From an uncultured Eubacterium sp. (GTDB lineage: Bacteria > Bacillota > Clostridia > Lachnospirales > Lachnospiraceae), in assembly GCA_910589665.1 (NCBI GenBank), contig CAJUTR010000006.1, forward strand, positions 53,367 to 117,366: a stretch of 64,000 nucleotides of DNA, read 5' to 3'. Below the pieces are notes generated by a model. The model did no database searches. It was given only the letters and a program-made list of their open reading frames with translations, and was not told the origin of the DNA. Shown here piece after piece: positions 53,948-62,618 of the stretch. Position numbers and translations under genes: made by a program. The stretch's first letter is position 1, and each line of letters begins with the position of its first letter.

Positions 53948-54976
53948 TTACATTTTATTCAGCAATGAGTATGTCCTTCCCGCAATATCGGACAGCTTCT
54001 CCTGATACTGCACGGCACCCAGATCATAGGCGACCTTAGGCATTCCATAAACAATACTTGTCGATTCATCTTGGCCGATGGTTTTGGCACCGGCTTTTCT
54101 CATTGCCAGTAACCCTTTCGCGCCATCTCCACCCATACCTGTCAGTATGATACCTAACGCATTCGGGCCGGCCACCCTGGCAACAGAATCAAACATCACA
54201 TCCACAGACGGGCAGTGCCCGTTTACCTTGGGGCCATTTTTACATTCGATCTGATACCCGCCGTTCACTTCAACGATGCTCATGTGCCTGTCTCCCCCTG
54301 GAGCAACGAGCATCAGGCCCGGCATCACGCGGTCTCCTGTTTTCGCTTCCCGCACCTTCACCTGACACTGGTCATCTAAACGTTTGGCGTACATCTCCGT
54401 AAATCCTGGCGGCATATGCTGAACTACGATGATACCAGGCATATCCGGCCCAAATTCTTTGGCCACCGCGAGCGTCGCCTCCGTCCCTCCCGTAGAAGCT
54501 CCGATCGCCACGATCGCTTTACTATTTTTCATATTCAGAGGACTTCTTGTCTGCATCGTCAGCGGCTTTCTCACATTGCCAATCTGAGCAGAAGAAGCAA
54601 TCTTGACTTTAACGATAAGTTCATTTCGGATAAAGTCCTCCAGCTGCGCCCGGTTTGATACGGCAGGTTTTGCCACAAAATCGACTGCGCCCGCATTCAG
54701 CGCGTCAAACACTTTATCACTCAGAGAACTGATCACGATCGTAGGAAGCGGATACTGCGGCATTAGCTTTCTCAGAAATTCAATGCCGCTCATTCTCGGA
54801 AGTTCCACATCCAGCGTCATCACATCCGGCTTCAGCGCAAGAATCGCGTCCCTCGCCTGAAAGGGGTCACTTGCTGTTCCAACTACATGTATCGCCGGAT
54901 CCCGGTTCAGATTTTGTACCAAAAGTTCTCTGAATACCATTGAATCCTCTACTACTAAAACCTTAATGGGCTGCAT
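53948..54976 (-). CDS. cheB: chemotaxis response regulator protein-glutamate methylesterase
   Basis: A 342-aa protein: receiver domain (VLVVEDSMVFRELL, TLDVELPRMSG) followed by the methylesterase domain with catalytic Ser in AIGASTGGTEA, His in QHMPPGFTEMYA and Asp in LTGMGGDGAKG. Confidence 0.96.
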   Translation of the reverse strand: MQPIKVLVVEDSMVFRELLVQNLNRDPAIHVVGTASDPFQARDAILALKPDVMTLDVELPRMSGIEFLRKLMPQYPLPTIVISSLSDKVFDALNAGAVDFVAKPAVSNRAQLEDFIRNELIVKVKIASSAQIGNVRKPLTMQTRSPLNMKNSKAIVAIGASTGGTEATLAVAKEFGPDMPGIIVVQHMPPGFTEMYAKRLDDQCQVKVREAKTGDRVMPGLMLVAPGGDRHMSIVEVNGGYQIECKNGPKVNGHCPSVDVMFDSVARVAGPNALGIILTGMGGDGAKGLLAMRKAGAKTIGQDESTSIVYGMPKVAYDLGAVQYQEKLSDIAGRTYSLLNKM

Positions 54977-55022
54977 ACATTCTTCATTCCTTCCTAAATA
55001 ATCTATGAAAACAATCTTCCAT

Positions 55023-55835
55023 CTATCCCTCTTTACGGAAGATTGACGGTTTGATCATATTAAACTGGGTCATTCCCCTGTCCAAAGTTTCCGTTAAACC
55101 TATGAAGAGATAACCGCCCGGCTCCATAAAATCGTACACTTTTCGAAGAATCTCTTTTTTTGTCGGGGCATCAAAGTATATCAATACATTTCTCAAAAAT
55201 ACAAAGTGCATCTTTTTCTTAAAAGGAAAAGAATCCATCAAATTAAATTTTCGGAAAATAACCTGTTTCTTCCACTCCGGCTTAACCTGATACTGCGTCC
55301 CCCCCGCAAGAGGAAGGAAAAACTGCTTTTTCCATTTATCCGGAACGCTCTTTAGCTGTTCTGCTTTGTAAACTCCGGCCAATGCCTGCTCCAACACCCG
55401 TGTGGAAATATCCGTCGCCAGTATGCGTGTATCCCAGTCCTGGCGTTCCAGCGCAAAGTAATCCGCCAGCACCATCGCCAGCATATATGGTTCCTCACCC
55501 GTCGATGCGGCCCCACACCATCCTCGCAGCTCCCTGATATTTGCCTCCTTTTCCCGGATCCAGGGGAGCACATACTGCTTGAGATACTCAAAATGCTCAA
55601 ATTCCCTCATGAAATATGTATAATTCGTTGTTAACAAGTTAACCAGCATCTTTTCCTGCGTGCCAGTCTTATCGTTTTCCACCGCATTCATAAAATCATG
55701 AAAGTTTTGAAATCCTCCTTCCCGAATATGATTTTCCAGCCGTCCTCTCACAATCTCCTTTTTTTCGTGCATATCAATGCCATAATTTTGTTTTACATAG
55801 CTGGAAATCCGTTGAAACTCTTCCTCCGTCATCAT
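55023..55835 (-). CDS. cheR: chemotaxis protein methyltransferase
   Basis: A 270-aa SAM-dependent receptor methyltransferase: N-terminal helical domain (EEEFQRISSYVKQNYGIDM), SAM site RGWCGAASTGEEPYMLAM, and LRNVLIYFDAPTK. The frame extends to 55955 but runs into the upstream gene; the ATG at 55835 has GGAGG upstream and matches the family start. Confidence 0.95.
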   Translation of the reverse strand: MMTEEEFQRISSYVKQNYGIDMHEKKEIVRGRLENHIREGGFQNFHDFMNAVENDKTGTQEKMLVNLLTTNYTYFMREFEHFEYLKQYVLPWIREKEANIRELRGWCGAASTGEEPYMLAMVLADYFALERQDWDTRILATDISTRVLEQALAGVYKAEQLKSVPDKWKKQFFLPLAGGTQYQVKPEWKKQVIFRKFNLMDSFPFKKKMHFVFLRNVLIYFDAPTKKEILRKVYDFMEPGGYLFIGLTETLDRGMTQFNMIKPSIFRKEG

Positions 55836-55863
55836 AAATCCATTCCTCCAAACATACTTAAAA

Positions 55864-56925
55864 TCAGCACAATTGGCGCGATATTTTACGGCAGATCTCA
55901 TAAATGTCCGCGTTGAATTTTTTCCCTGCTTCTTCGCCCATAATCGCAAGGGCATCCTCTCTCGTGCAGGTTTCGTTACCCGTCAATGTACAATATCTGT
56001 TAATGACAGCGACGATCTGCGCCGCCAACGGAATCTCGTCTCCCCGAAGTCCGCCAGGGTATCCGCTTCCGTCCCAATGTTCATGATGGTAGTGTGCGAT
56101 ATCTATCGAGGTACTGATAAAATCGTTGTAATCTGTACTAACATAGAGGTCCCGCAAGATGTTGGCTCCTAACTGCGCATGGTTTTGTAAAATCGCAGTC
56201 TCCTCCGTCGTCAGATCTGTTTGCTTTTGTAATAACTCCATCGGAATGCCGATGTTCCCGATATCACAGAGCGGAGCCGCCAGTTCTATCGTTTCTATAA
56301 AGGTATCTGAAATCTTATCTTCAAAAAGCGGAGATAACTGCATACCTTGTGCAAGCGTCCGGCAATTGCACCGCAGACGCTCCATGTGTTCTTCCCCATA
56401 ATGGGAATTCTGGGCTGCTATATTTGCCATCGCATATAATGTATTCTTTTTCTCCATCTCCATCTGCTTCAACTGTTCACTGATCGAAACCTGAAGCCGA
56501 CGGTTCATATCCAGAAGTTCATGCTGTGCCTGATACAAGCGCAGATGAACGCCGACACGCGCCTGAACAAGTTCAGGGATAAATGGTTTCGTAATGTAAT
56601 CCTCCCCGCCGAGGCGAAAACCGTCTACAATATCCTGCGGGTCGTCCAGTGCAGAAATAAAGACAATGGGTATATTCTTCGTCTTCTCTTTCCCTTTGAG
56701 GATCCTGCACAGTTCATAACCATCCATGCCCGGCATGGAGATGTCGGTCAGTATGAGCTGCGGTGGAAATTCCTCTACCATCTCCAACGCCCACTCCCCG
56801 TTTTCCGCTGTGATCGGATCGCACCCCATAGCGGCGACGATACTTTCCAAGATCATGCGGTTTGACTCCACGTCATCCACGATCAGAACCCTTGATCCTA
56901 TCGCGACTTTATCTTCGTTTTCCAT
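55864..56925 (-). CDS. response regulator with degenerate HD-GYP domain
   Basis: A 353-aa protein: receiver domain (VLIVDDVESNRMIL, LILTDISMPGMDGYE, Lys in DYITKPF) plus an HD-GYP domain. The GYP part is present (HHEHWDGSGYPGGL), but the HD motif reads LCDIGNIGIP, with Cys for the metal-binding His and Asn for the Lys, and the later VYDAL-type segment is NRYCTL. Catalytic c-di-GMP hydrolysis is therefore doubtful; it may bind ligand without cleaving it. The ATG at 56925 follows a GAGGTGAGG site; the frame extends to 56949. Confidence 0.88.
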   Translation of the reverse strand: MENEDKVAIGSRVLIVDDVESNRMILESIVAAMGCDPITAENGEWALEMVEEFPPQLILTDISMPGMDGYELCRILKGKEKTKNIPIVFISALDDPQDIVDGFRLGGEDYITKPFIPELVQARVGVHLRLYQAQHELLDMNRRLQVSISEQLKQMEMEKKNTLYAMANIAAQNSHYGEEHMERLRCNCRTLAQGMQLSPLFEDKISDTFIETIELAAPLCDIGNIGIPMELLQKQTDLTTEETAILQNHAQLGANILRDLYVSTDYNDFISTSIDIAHYHHEHWDGSGYPGGLRGDEIPLAAQIVAVINRYCTLTGNETCTREDALAIMGEEAGKKFNADIYEICRKISRQLC

Positions 56926-56945
56926 GCCCTCACCTCTTTTCACCG

Positions 56946-58388
56946 TCATAACAATTGATTCAACTCATCAAACTCACTCGTTATCTTTTCATAATTCTCT
57001 TTCTGGATCGCCATTTTCAGCCGTAAGACTTTTCTCTTCACCTCATGCGGCGCCTCTTCTGTGAGCTGTCTCACCGTTTCCATAAACATTTCGGCTTTTT
57101 CCCAATTTTCCATCTCTACGCAGAGAATAAGCTTCGATAAAACTTTTTTCAGATTCTCCGCGTTTTCCGGAGTCCCAAATGTACGCACCGCATCCTGGCC
57201 ATCCTCCTCTTCGGATGCCGTCATCGGCGTAGCCGCCAGCATCGACATTTCCTCTTCCTCCGAAGAACTCTTTTGATCCTCCTCGGTCAGGCTGACCCAG
57301 ATAGAAAAGGAGAATGTACTGCCCCGGTTCTTTTCACTCTCCACCTCAATCCTTCCGCCCATCATCTCGACAAGCTGCTTGCATATGTTCAACCCCAAAC
57401 CGGTACCGCCATATTTTCTCGAGATCGAAGCGTCAACCTGGGAAAAGCTTTGGAACAATTTATCCCTGTCTTCTTTATCAATGCCGATCCCCGAATCTTT
57501 GACCAGAAAAAACAATTCGATCCGGTCATTGATCCGCGCCGTACGCACGACTTCGACTGTAATCTTCCCGATCGAAGTGAATTTCTGCGCGTTAGACAGC
57601 AGATTGTTCAGGATCTGCACGATCCGCAATTCATCACCGATGACACGTTCCGGGATCTGCGGCGAGATCGTCATGAAAAACTCCAGTCCTTTTTCGGTAA
57701 TTTTATTGATATGATTTCCCTTTACATAATCCATCATATTCCGGAAATCAAATTCCCTGATCTCCAACGTGAACTTTCCAGCCTCCAGCTTGGAAAAATC
57801 CAAAATATTGTTGATGATCTTATTCATGTCACCACAACACCTCTCGATTAGACGCAGTGACTTCTCATTTTTTTCATTCTGCTCCTCATCCAGCAGTTCT
57901 CTTGCGTTTCCGAGTATACCATTTACAGGTGTCCTCAACTCATGGGTGACGTTCGCGACGAACTCGGACTTGACCTTCATCGCCTGCTGCGCCTCCTGCC
58001 TGACCTGCTCGATCTCCCGGCTCAAATACTCCTTTTCCAAAATATCATTCGCCATACATATGTATTCATCCGAGCCATCACCGCTCTGGATCAGTCTCGC
58101 CTCTACCGGAAAGCAAGTAAGCTTTTTACGGTACGCCACAAGATTATGTGTCTCTTCCCCAAATGCGCACTCCGTTTCAAATCCATCTTCCAATGCCTGA
58201 AATGTATTTGGAAACACATCGCTGATGTATTTCCCGCACAATTCATCGCCATATTCTAACTTGCTCTTCGCCGCTGCATTGGCGTAGGAAATCTTTCCGT
58301 TCTTCCCAAAGATCATCACCATTTCCAATGCCTTTTCCATAAGAAATACGCCGCTCTTACTCTGGCCGATCCGTTCCTCCATACACAC
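56946..58388 (-). CDS. soluble PAS-domain sensor histidine kinase
   Basis: A 480-aa protein without TM segments: PAS about residues 15-130, HisKA with phospho-His in VTHELRTPVNGILG near 168, HATPase to about 385 (LLSNAQKFT, GSGIGIDKED, GTGLGLNICKQLVEMMGG), then a charged linker and a helical C-terminal tail of about 70 residues without a receiver domain. It has no cognate DNA-binding regulator nearby; its likely partners are the neighbouring REC-HD-GYP proteins. Confidence 0.9.
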   Translation of the reverse strand: MCMEERIGQSKSGVFLMEKALEMVMIFGKNGKISYANAAAKSKLEYGDELCGKYISDVFPNTFQALEDGFETECAFGEETHNLVAYRKKLTCFPVEARLIQSGDGSDEYICMANDILEKEYLSREIEQVRQEAQQAMKVKSEFVANVTHELRTPVNGILGNARELLDEEQNEKNEKSLRLIERCCGDMNKIINNILDFSKLEAGKFTLEIREFDFRNMMDYVKGNHINKITEKGLEFFMTISPQIPERVIGDELRIVQILNNLLSNAQKFTSIGKITVEVVRTARINDRIELFFLVKDSGIGIDKEDRDKLFQSFSQVDASISRKYGGTGLGLNICKQLVEMMGGRIEVESEKNRGSTFSFSIWVSLTEEDQKSSSEEEEMSMLAATPMTASEEEDGQDAVRTFGTPENAENLKKVLSKLILCVEMENWEKAEMFMETVRQLTEEAPHEVKRKVLRLKMAIQKENYEKITSEFDELNQLL

Positions 58389-58467
58389 ACGCCTCCTTTA
58401 AGACAAAAGAAATCGGCAGCAAAAAAACTGTCATGCCTTTTCCACTGCCAATGATCTGTCTTAAATA

Positions 58468-59559
58468 TTACGTAAAATCAAACATCTTTATGACTTCTAC
58501 AATATTGAAGAAATCAACCTTGGCAAGTTCGAAACACTCCAATACATCCGGTGAAAACTGTCCGCATTCACCATTCATAATCATATCAAACGCTATATTA
58601 TTTGCATACACACTCTTATAAACCCTCGGACTCACAAGCGCGTCATAGACGTCAGCTACGGCTACGATCTGTGCGCTGATCGGAATCTCATCCCCCGCCA
58701 GATGATCCGGATACCCGTTTCCATCCCATCTTTCATGATGATGGCGGCAGATCTCATAACAATAACGGTAAAATTCACTTGACTGGCTGTCACGGAACTT
58801 TGCCAGTATATCACACCCGATCGTCGTATGGGTTTTGATCACTTCAAACTCTTCCGGCGTCAGCTTTCCCGGTTTGAGCAGGATCGAATCTGGAATTCCT
58901 ATTTTCCCTATATCATGCAGGGCAGATGCTCTCGCGATCTGATCCACCTGGTTCTGCGTCAGGTTATACTTCGGGAAGTACGCCATCAGATACTTTAACA
59001 TGATCCTGGTAAAGTACTTGATCCGGCGCACATGCTCTCCAGTCTCTGCACTTCTGAATTCTACGACCGAACTGAGCGCATCGATCATAAACTCGTTATT
59101 GTCCCGGATTTCCTGTTCTTTCGCCTTGATCGCCTTTTCCTGCACCCGCAGCCGGACTTCCATCTCCTGCTTGTTCTGGTAAAGTTTAATGATATTCCGG
59201 CTTCTTCGTTTCACAATATGCGGATAAAACGGTTTGTGCATGACATCCGCCACACCATACGCATACGCCCTGTCTTCACTGTCCACGACGCTTTCTCCCG
59301 TTATGAGAATAACCGGAATCCGACCCATGAGCTGCTGTTCTTTCATATAGTCCAGCACCTCAAAACCATCCTGAACCGGCATGACGATATCAAGCAGAAC
59401 TAAAATAATATCTTCATTGTCCTTGAGTTGTAAAATCGCTTCCTGTCCATTTGCTGCCTCCAGCGTATCATAATCCATCCGGAAGATTTCTTTGAGCACG
59501 GTACGATTTATCTCTTCGTCGTCAACGATCAGCACTTGCTGTCTATGTTGTCTTTCCAT
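58468..59559 (-). CDS. response regulator with HD-GYP c-di-GMP phosphodiesterase domain
   Basis: A 363-aa protein: receiver (LIVDDEEINRTVL, LVLLDIVMPVQDG) and an intact HD-GYP domain with LHDIGKIGIPD, THTTIGCDIL, HHERWDGNGYPDHL and VADVYDALVS. Predicted to hydrolyse c-di-GMP under phosphorylation control. It has its own promoter upstream. Confidence 0.94.
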   Translation of the reverse strand: MERQHRQQVLIVDDEEINRTVLKEIFRMDYDTLEAANGQEAILQLKDNEDIILVLLDIVMPVQDGFEVLDYMKEQQLMGRIPVILITGESVVDSEDRAYAYGVADVMHKPFYPHIVKRRSRNIIKLYQNKQEMEVRLRVQEKAIKAKEQEIRDNNEFMIDALSSVVEFRSAETGEHVRRIKYFTRIMLKYLMAYFPKYNLTQNQVDQIARASALHDIGKIGIPDSILLKPGKLTPEEFEVIKTHTTIGCDILAKFRDSQSSEFYRYCYEICRHHHERWDGNGYPDHLAGDEIPISAQIVAVADVYDALVSPRVYKSVYANNIAFDMIMNGECGQFSPDVLECFELAKVDFFNIVEVIKMFDFT

Positions 59560-59586
59560 GTTCTCTCCTTAATTTTTTCGTTTGCC

Positions 59587-59604
59587 TATATGTTCACATA
59601 TAGT
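59587..59604. promoter_or_regulatory. inverted repeat at the HD-GYP regulator start site, candidate operator
   Basis: CTATATG-TTCA-CATATAG is a perfect 7-bp inverted repeat lying directly downstream of the -10 box of this promoter. Confidence 0.4.
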
Positions 59605-59606
59605 TA

Positions 59607-59635
59607 AGATACCATCTTTGCACTAAAATGTCAAG
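59607..59635 (-). promoter_or_regulatory. sigma-A promoter upstream of the HD-GYP regulator
   Basis: Perfect -35 TTGACA (59630-59635), 17-bp spacer, -10 TATCTT (59607-59612) on the minus strand. Confidence 0.7.
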
Positions 59636-59655
59636 AGCAGTTACTGTCGAATTGA

Positions 59656-60717
59656 TCACTCAGATACCTGATTTGCGGTTCTTTTCCTCTTGTTAATTTT
59701 ATCCATACAGGCGTGGAATGCCTCCAGTACTTTTGGATTAAACGCTCCGCATTCCCCATTCACGATCATCTGGACTGCCTTTTCATGGCTGAACGCCTTT
59801 TTATAAACACGTTCCGATGTAAGCGCATCATACACATCCACAACAGACACGACCTGAGCCCAAATGGAAATATCATCACCATTCAGATGATCCGGGTATC
59901 CCCTGCCATCCCACCTCTCATGATGATGCCGGCAGATGTCATAACTATAGTGGTAAAGCCCTTTTTCTAAAATATGCGGGATACTTTTTAAAATTTCGCA
60001 TCCTCTCACCGTGTGCTGTCTCATAACGTCAAATTCTTCATCGGTCAGTCTTCCCGGCTTATTCAATATCTGATCGGGTATCGAAATCTTACCCACATCA
60101 TGGAGAATGGCCGATGTGGCAATCTTATCAATTTCCTCTCCTGACATAGCATATTCGGGAAACATCTTGCTGACCTGTGTCATTAGGATTTTCGTCAGAC
60201 CGCTGATGTTCTTTACGTGTTCCCCGGTTTCGCCGTCCCGGAACTCAATGACCGTAGCTAGCGTCTCGACCATCGCCTGGTTCATACTGCTCAGACGCTC
60301 CACCTGTTCTTCCACCACTTCTTCCAACTTATTCCGATGCCGGAACAGCTCGATCACGTTCCCGATGCGGCATCGGAGGAACTGCGTCAAAAACGGCTTT
60401 CTGATCACATCGATCGCTCCCATATCGTACGCTTCCATCAGCATCTCGTCGCTGTCGGCCGCCGTGATCAAAAACACTGGAATATTATCAATCGTCCCAT
60501 TTTCGTTCATTGCCTTTAGAACATCCAGGCCATTGACATCCGGCATAAGCATATCAAGCAGAACTGCGGAAATGTCCGCGCCGCTATCAATGATCTCGAT
60601 CGCACGCTTCCCGCCGTCTGCCTGCACGATTTTATATTCATCTTTAAATACTTCTGCCAGCACAACCCGATTTACTTCAATATCGTCAACAATCAGAATC
60701 GTTTTATCGTTACCCAT
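59656..60717 (-). CDS. response regulator with HD-GYP c-di-GMP phosphodiesterase domain
   Basis: A 353-aa paralog of the 58468-59559 protein: receiver (LIVDDIEVNRVVL, LLDMLMPDVNG) plus intact HD-GYP (LHDVGKISIPD, HTVRGCEIL, HHERWDGRGYPDHL, VVDVYDALTS). Gene order places it directly after the Hpt protein, which may phosphorylate it. Confidence 0.94.
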   Translation of the reverse strand: MGNDKTILIVDDIEVNRVVLAEVFKDEYKIVQADGGKRAIEIIDSGADISAVLLDMLMPDVNGLDVLKAMNENGTIDNIPVFLITAADSDEMLMEAYDMGAIDVIRKPFLTQFLRCRIGNVIELFRHRNKLEEVVEEQVERLSSMNQAMVETLATVIEFRDGETGEHVKNISGLTKILMTQVSKMFPEYAMSGEEIDKIATSAILHDVGKISIPDQILNKPGRLTDEEFDVMRQHTVRGCEILKSIPHILEKGLYHYSYDICRHHHERWDGRGYPDHLNGDDISIWAQVVSVVDVYDALTSERVYKKAFSHEKAVQMIVNGECGAFNPKVLEAFHACMDKINKRKRTANQVSE

Positions 60718-60735
60718 GAAGCCCTCCCAAACACA

Positions 60736-61095
60736 TTATTGTCCTTTATATTTTTGGATACAGTTGATGATCTCCGTCTGAACCGGCAGAATATTCTCAA
60801 ATACTTCTTTTGCCTTCGCCGGCTCACCCTTCCGCAGCAGCGCTACCATTTCCGTATACGCCTCATAAACTGGTGTAATGGACAGATTCCCTGAAGCTCC
60901 CTTGATCGCATGTGTCTTTTCGATCAGAGGCGTACAGTCCTCGCAATCAAAGTCTTCTGCCTGAATCACTGATTCCGCCATCATCCTATTGAACGTACCC
61001 ATCATCTTTTCATAAAGCGCAGCATTTCCCATCAAGCGCTTCGTCCCCTCCTCTATATTGACGCCTAACGTACCAAGTTCTTCCAGTAAACCCAT
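60736..61095 (-). CDS. histidine phosphotransfer (Hpt) protein
   Basis: A 119-aa all-helical Hpt domain with phospho-His in EKTHAIKGASGNL near residue 60. Stand-alone Hpt proteins relay phosphate between hybrid kinases and receivers; no hybrid kinase is in this cluster, so its donor may be encoded elsewhere (the hybrid kinase at 3163-6246 is one candidate, by inference only). Confidence 0.92.
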   Translation of the reverse strand: MGLLEELGTLGVNIEEGTKRLMGNAALYEKMMGTFNRMMAESVIQAEDFDCEDCTPLIEKTHAIKGASGNLSITPVYEAYTEMVALLRKGEPAKAKEVFENILPVQTEIINCIQKYKGQ

Positions 61096-61128
61096 GAGTC
61101 ATCTCTCCTTTTCTATTTCGTTCGCAGA

Positions 61129-61218
61129 ACTTATTTTATCCCACTTCTTGTGCGCATTTTGTGCACATACCGAGTTTTGCAAATACTCGCCGATAAGTCC
61201 ATTAGGACTTATTTTATC
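61129..61218. repeat. direct repeat upstream of the Hpt gene
   Basis: ACTTATTTTATC occurs at 61129-61140 and again at 61207-61218, 78 bp apart. On the minus strand each reads GATAAAATAAGT and contains a TAAAAT -10-like box, so there may be two start sites. Confidence 0.5.
61193..61212. promoter_or_regulatory. inverted repeat at the Hpt operon start, candidate operator
   Basis: ATAAGTCC-ATTA-GGACTTAT is a perfect 8-bp inverted repeat abutting the -10 box of the upstream promoter. Confidence 0.5.
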
Positions 61219-61239
61219 ACATTTTTCACCCGTTAGCAA
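61211..61239 (-). promoter_or_regulatory. sigma-A promoter of the Hpt/HD-GYP genes
   Basis: -35 TTGCTA (61234-61239), 17-bp spacer, -10 TAAAAT (61211-61216) on the minus strand. Confidence 0.6.
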
Positions 61240-61254
61240 TAAAGAGTTTTTGAT

Positions 61255-61596
61255 TCAGGACCTCTCTTCCTGTTCCTCTAAAAGATCCGCAAAATATCTC
61301 AGCACTCTTGCCATTGTTTTTCGATGATCCTCATCCGCGGCCTCCGTATCAATCGTTTGCGGCACAGAGTTTTTCCCAAAGATGAAATTCATGTCACAGT
61401 TCAGCCGGTTTGCTAATATATATCCGTAAATACCGGACAGTCCGGTCTGCCCTTTCTCGATCCGGTACAGCGCATCATCTGTTATGTGGAACAGTGCCGC
61501 CAGTTCTTTCCTCTCCATTCCCAGCATTTCGCGAAACTTCTTTACATTTCCGCCAATCAGTGCATCTACATTATCTCCACGGTGTTTCACTTTCAT
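61255..61596 (-). CDS. XRE-family transcriptional regulator
   Basis: A 113-aa DNA-binding protein with an N-terminal Cro/C1 helix-turn-helix (KFREMLGMERKELAALFHIT, DDALYRIEKGQTGLS) and an acidic helical tail. It lies upstream of and in the same direction as the Hpt/HD-GYP/Che genes, so it may control them through the inverted repeat at 61193 (inference). Confidence 0.88.
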   Translation of the reverse strand: MKVKHRGDNVDALIGGNVKKFREMLGMERKELAALFHITDDALYRIEKGQTGLSGIYGYILANRLNCDMNFIFGKNSVPQTIDTEAADEDHRKTMARVLRYFADLLEEQEERS

Positions 61597-61706
61597 ATGT
61601 ACGCTCCTTTGCCATTTTCTTAAATCATATCAGCAAATGGAGCATATTGTGTCGGTTGATTCGTCCGCCTTTACGGTTTGATTTTCCCTTCTCAAGCGCC
61701 TAAATA

Positions 61707-61734
61707 CCGGAGAATGGTGATCTCCATCCTCCGG
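61707..61734 (-). terminator. terminator after the cytidylyltransferase gene
   Basis: CCGGAGGATGG...CCATTCTCCGG hairpin with one mismatch, followed by TATTTAG on the minus strand. Confidence 0.6.
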
Positions 61735-61743
61735 CCAGTCAAA

Positions 61744-62526
61744 TCACACGTCCCATTTTTTCCAAGGAGCCTTCCCTTTGGCCCACAGTTTCTCCAACTC
61801 TTCCATCTCTCGCTTATTGTCCATGCACTGCCAAAATCCTCTGTGCTGAAATGACATCAGTTCCCCATTATTCGCCAGCCGTTCCAGCGGCTCCTTTTCA
61901 AACACGGTCTGGTCGCCATCAATGTACTCAAAAATCTCCGGATTTAAAACCATGTAGCCGGCATTGATCGGAACCCCGTCATTCAAATTCTTTTCCCGGA
62001 ACGATTTTACAGCGTTATCGCCGTCGATATCCAGCACGCCCTTTTGCTGCTCCAGCATGACCGTCGTCAGCGTCGCCGTTTTTCCGTGTTCCTCATGAAA
62101 CTTTAAGAGCGCCGAAATGTCGACATCACACACCCCATCGCCATATGTCATCATAAATGGCTCATTTTCGACATACGGCTGGATCCGCTTGATCCGTCCT
62201 CCGGTCATCGTATGCAGACCGGTATCCGCCACCGTCACCTTCCACGGCTCACAATGGTTCCTCAGCACCGTCATTTCGTTTTTTCCATTTGTAAAATCAA
62301 AGGTGACATCACTGTTATGCAGAAAATAGTCCGCAATCCATTCTTTGATCACATGCTGCTTATATCCGGCGCAAATGACAAACTCATTGATGCCGTAGTA
62401 GGAATATTCTTTCATGATATGCCAAAGGATCGGCTTTCCGCCAATCTCGATCATCGGTTTCGGTTTCCACTGGGACTCTTCTGAAATCCGCGTCCCCAAA
62501 CCGCCCGCTAAAATCACTGCTTTCAT
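61744..62526 (-). CDS. rfbF: glucose-1-phosphate cytidylyltransferase
   Basis: Makes CDP-glucose from CTP and glucose 1-phosphate. The 260-aa protein begins MKAVILAGGLGTRISEES, contains PKPMIEIGGKPILWHI and YGDGVCDVDISALLKFH, and ends with the family's WQCMDNKREMEELEKLW. The ATG at 62526 is used because the frame upstream (to 62625) is not homologous and overlaps the next gene. CDP-glucose is a precursor of CDP-dideoxy sugars; the following pathway enzymes are not in the window. Confidence 0.94.
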   Translation of the reverse strand: MKAVILAGGLGTRISEESQWKPKPMIEIGGKPILWHIMKEYSYYGINEFVICAGYKQHVIKEWIADYFLHNSDVTFDFTNGKNEMTVLRNHCEPWKVTVADTGLHTMTGGRIKRIQPYVENEPFMMTYGDGVCDVDISALLKFHEEHGKTATLTTVMLEQQKGVLDIDGDNAVKSFREKNLNDGVPINAGYMVLNPEIFEYIDGDQTVFEKEPLERLANNGELMSFQHRGFWQCMDNKREMEELEKLWAKGKAPWKKWDV

Positions 62527-62618
62527 TTTTAACCTCCGTGTACAACACATTGTTTTCAAAGACATATGTAGTATACCACAATTTAAGTTTGTCTGCCAGT
62601 GTTTTTTCGGTTTTAGAA

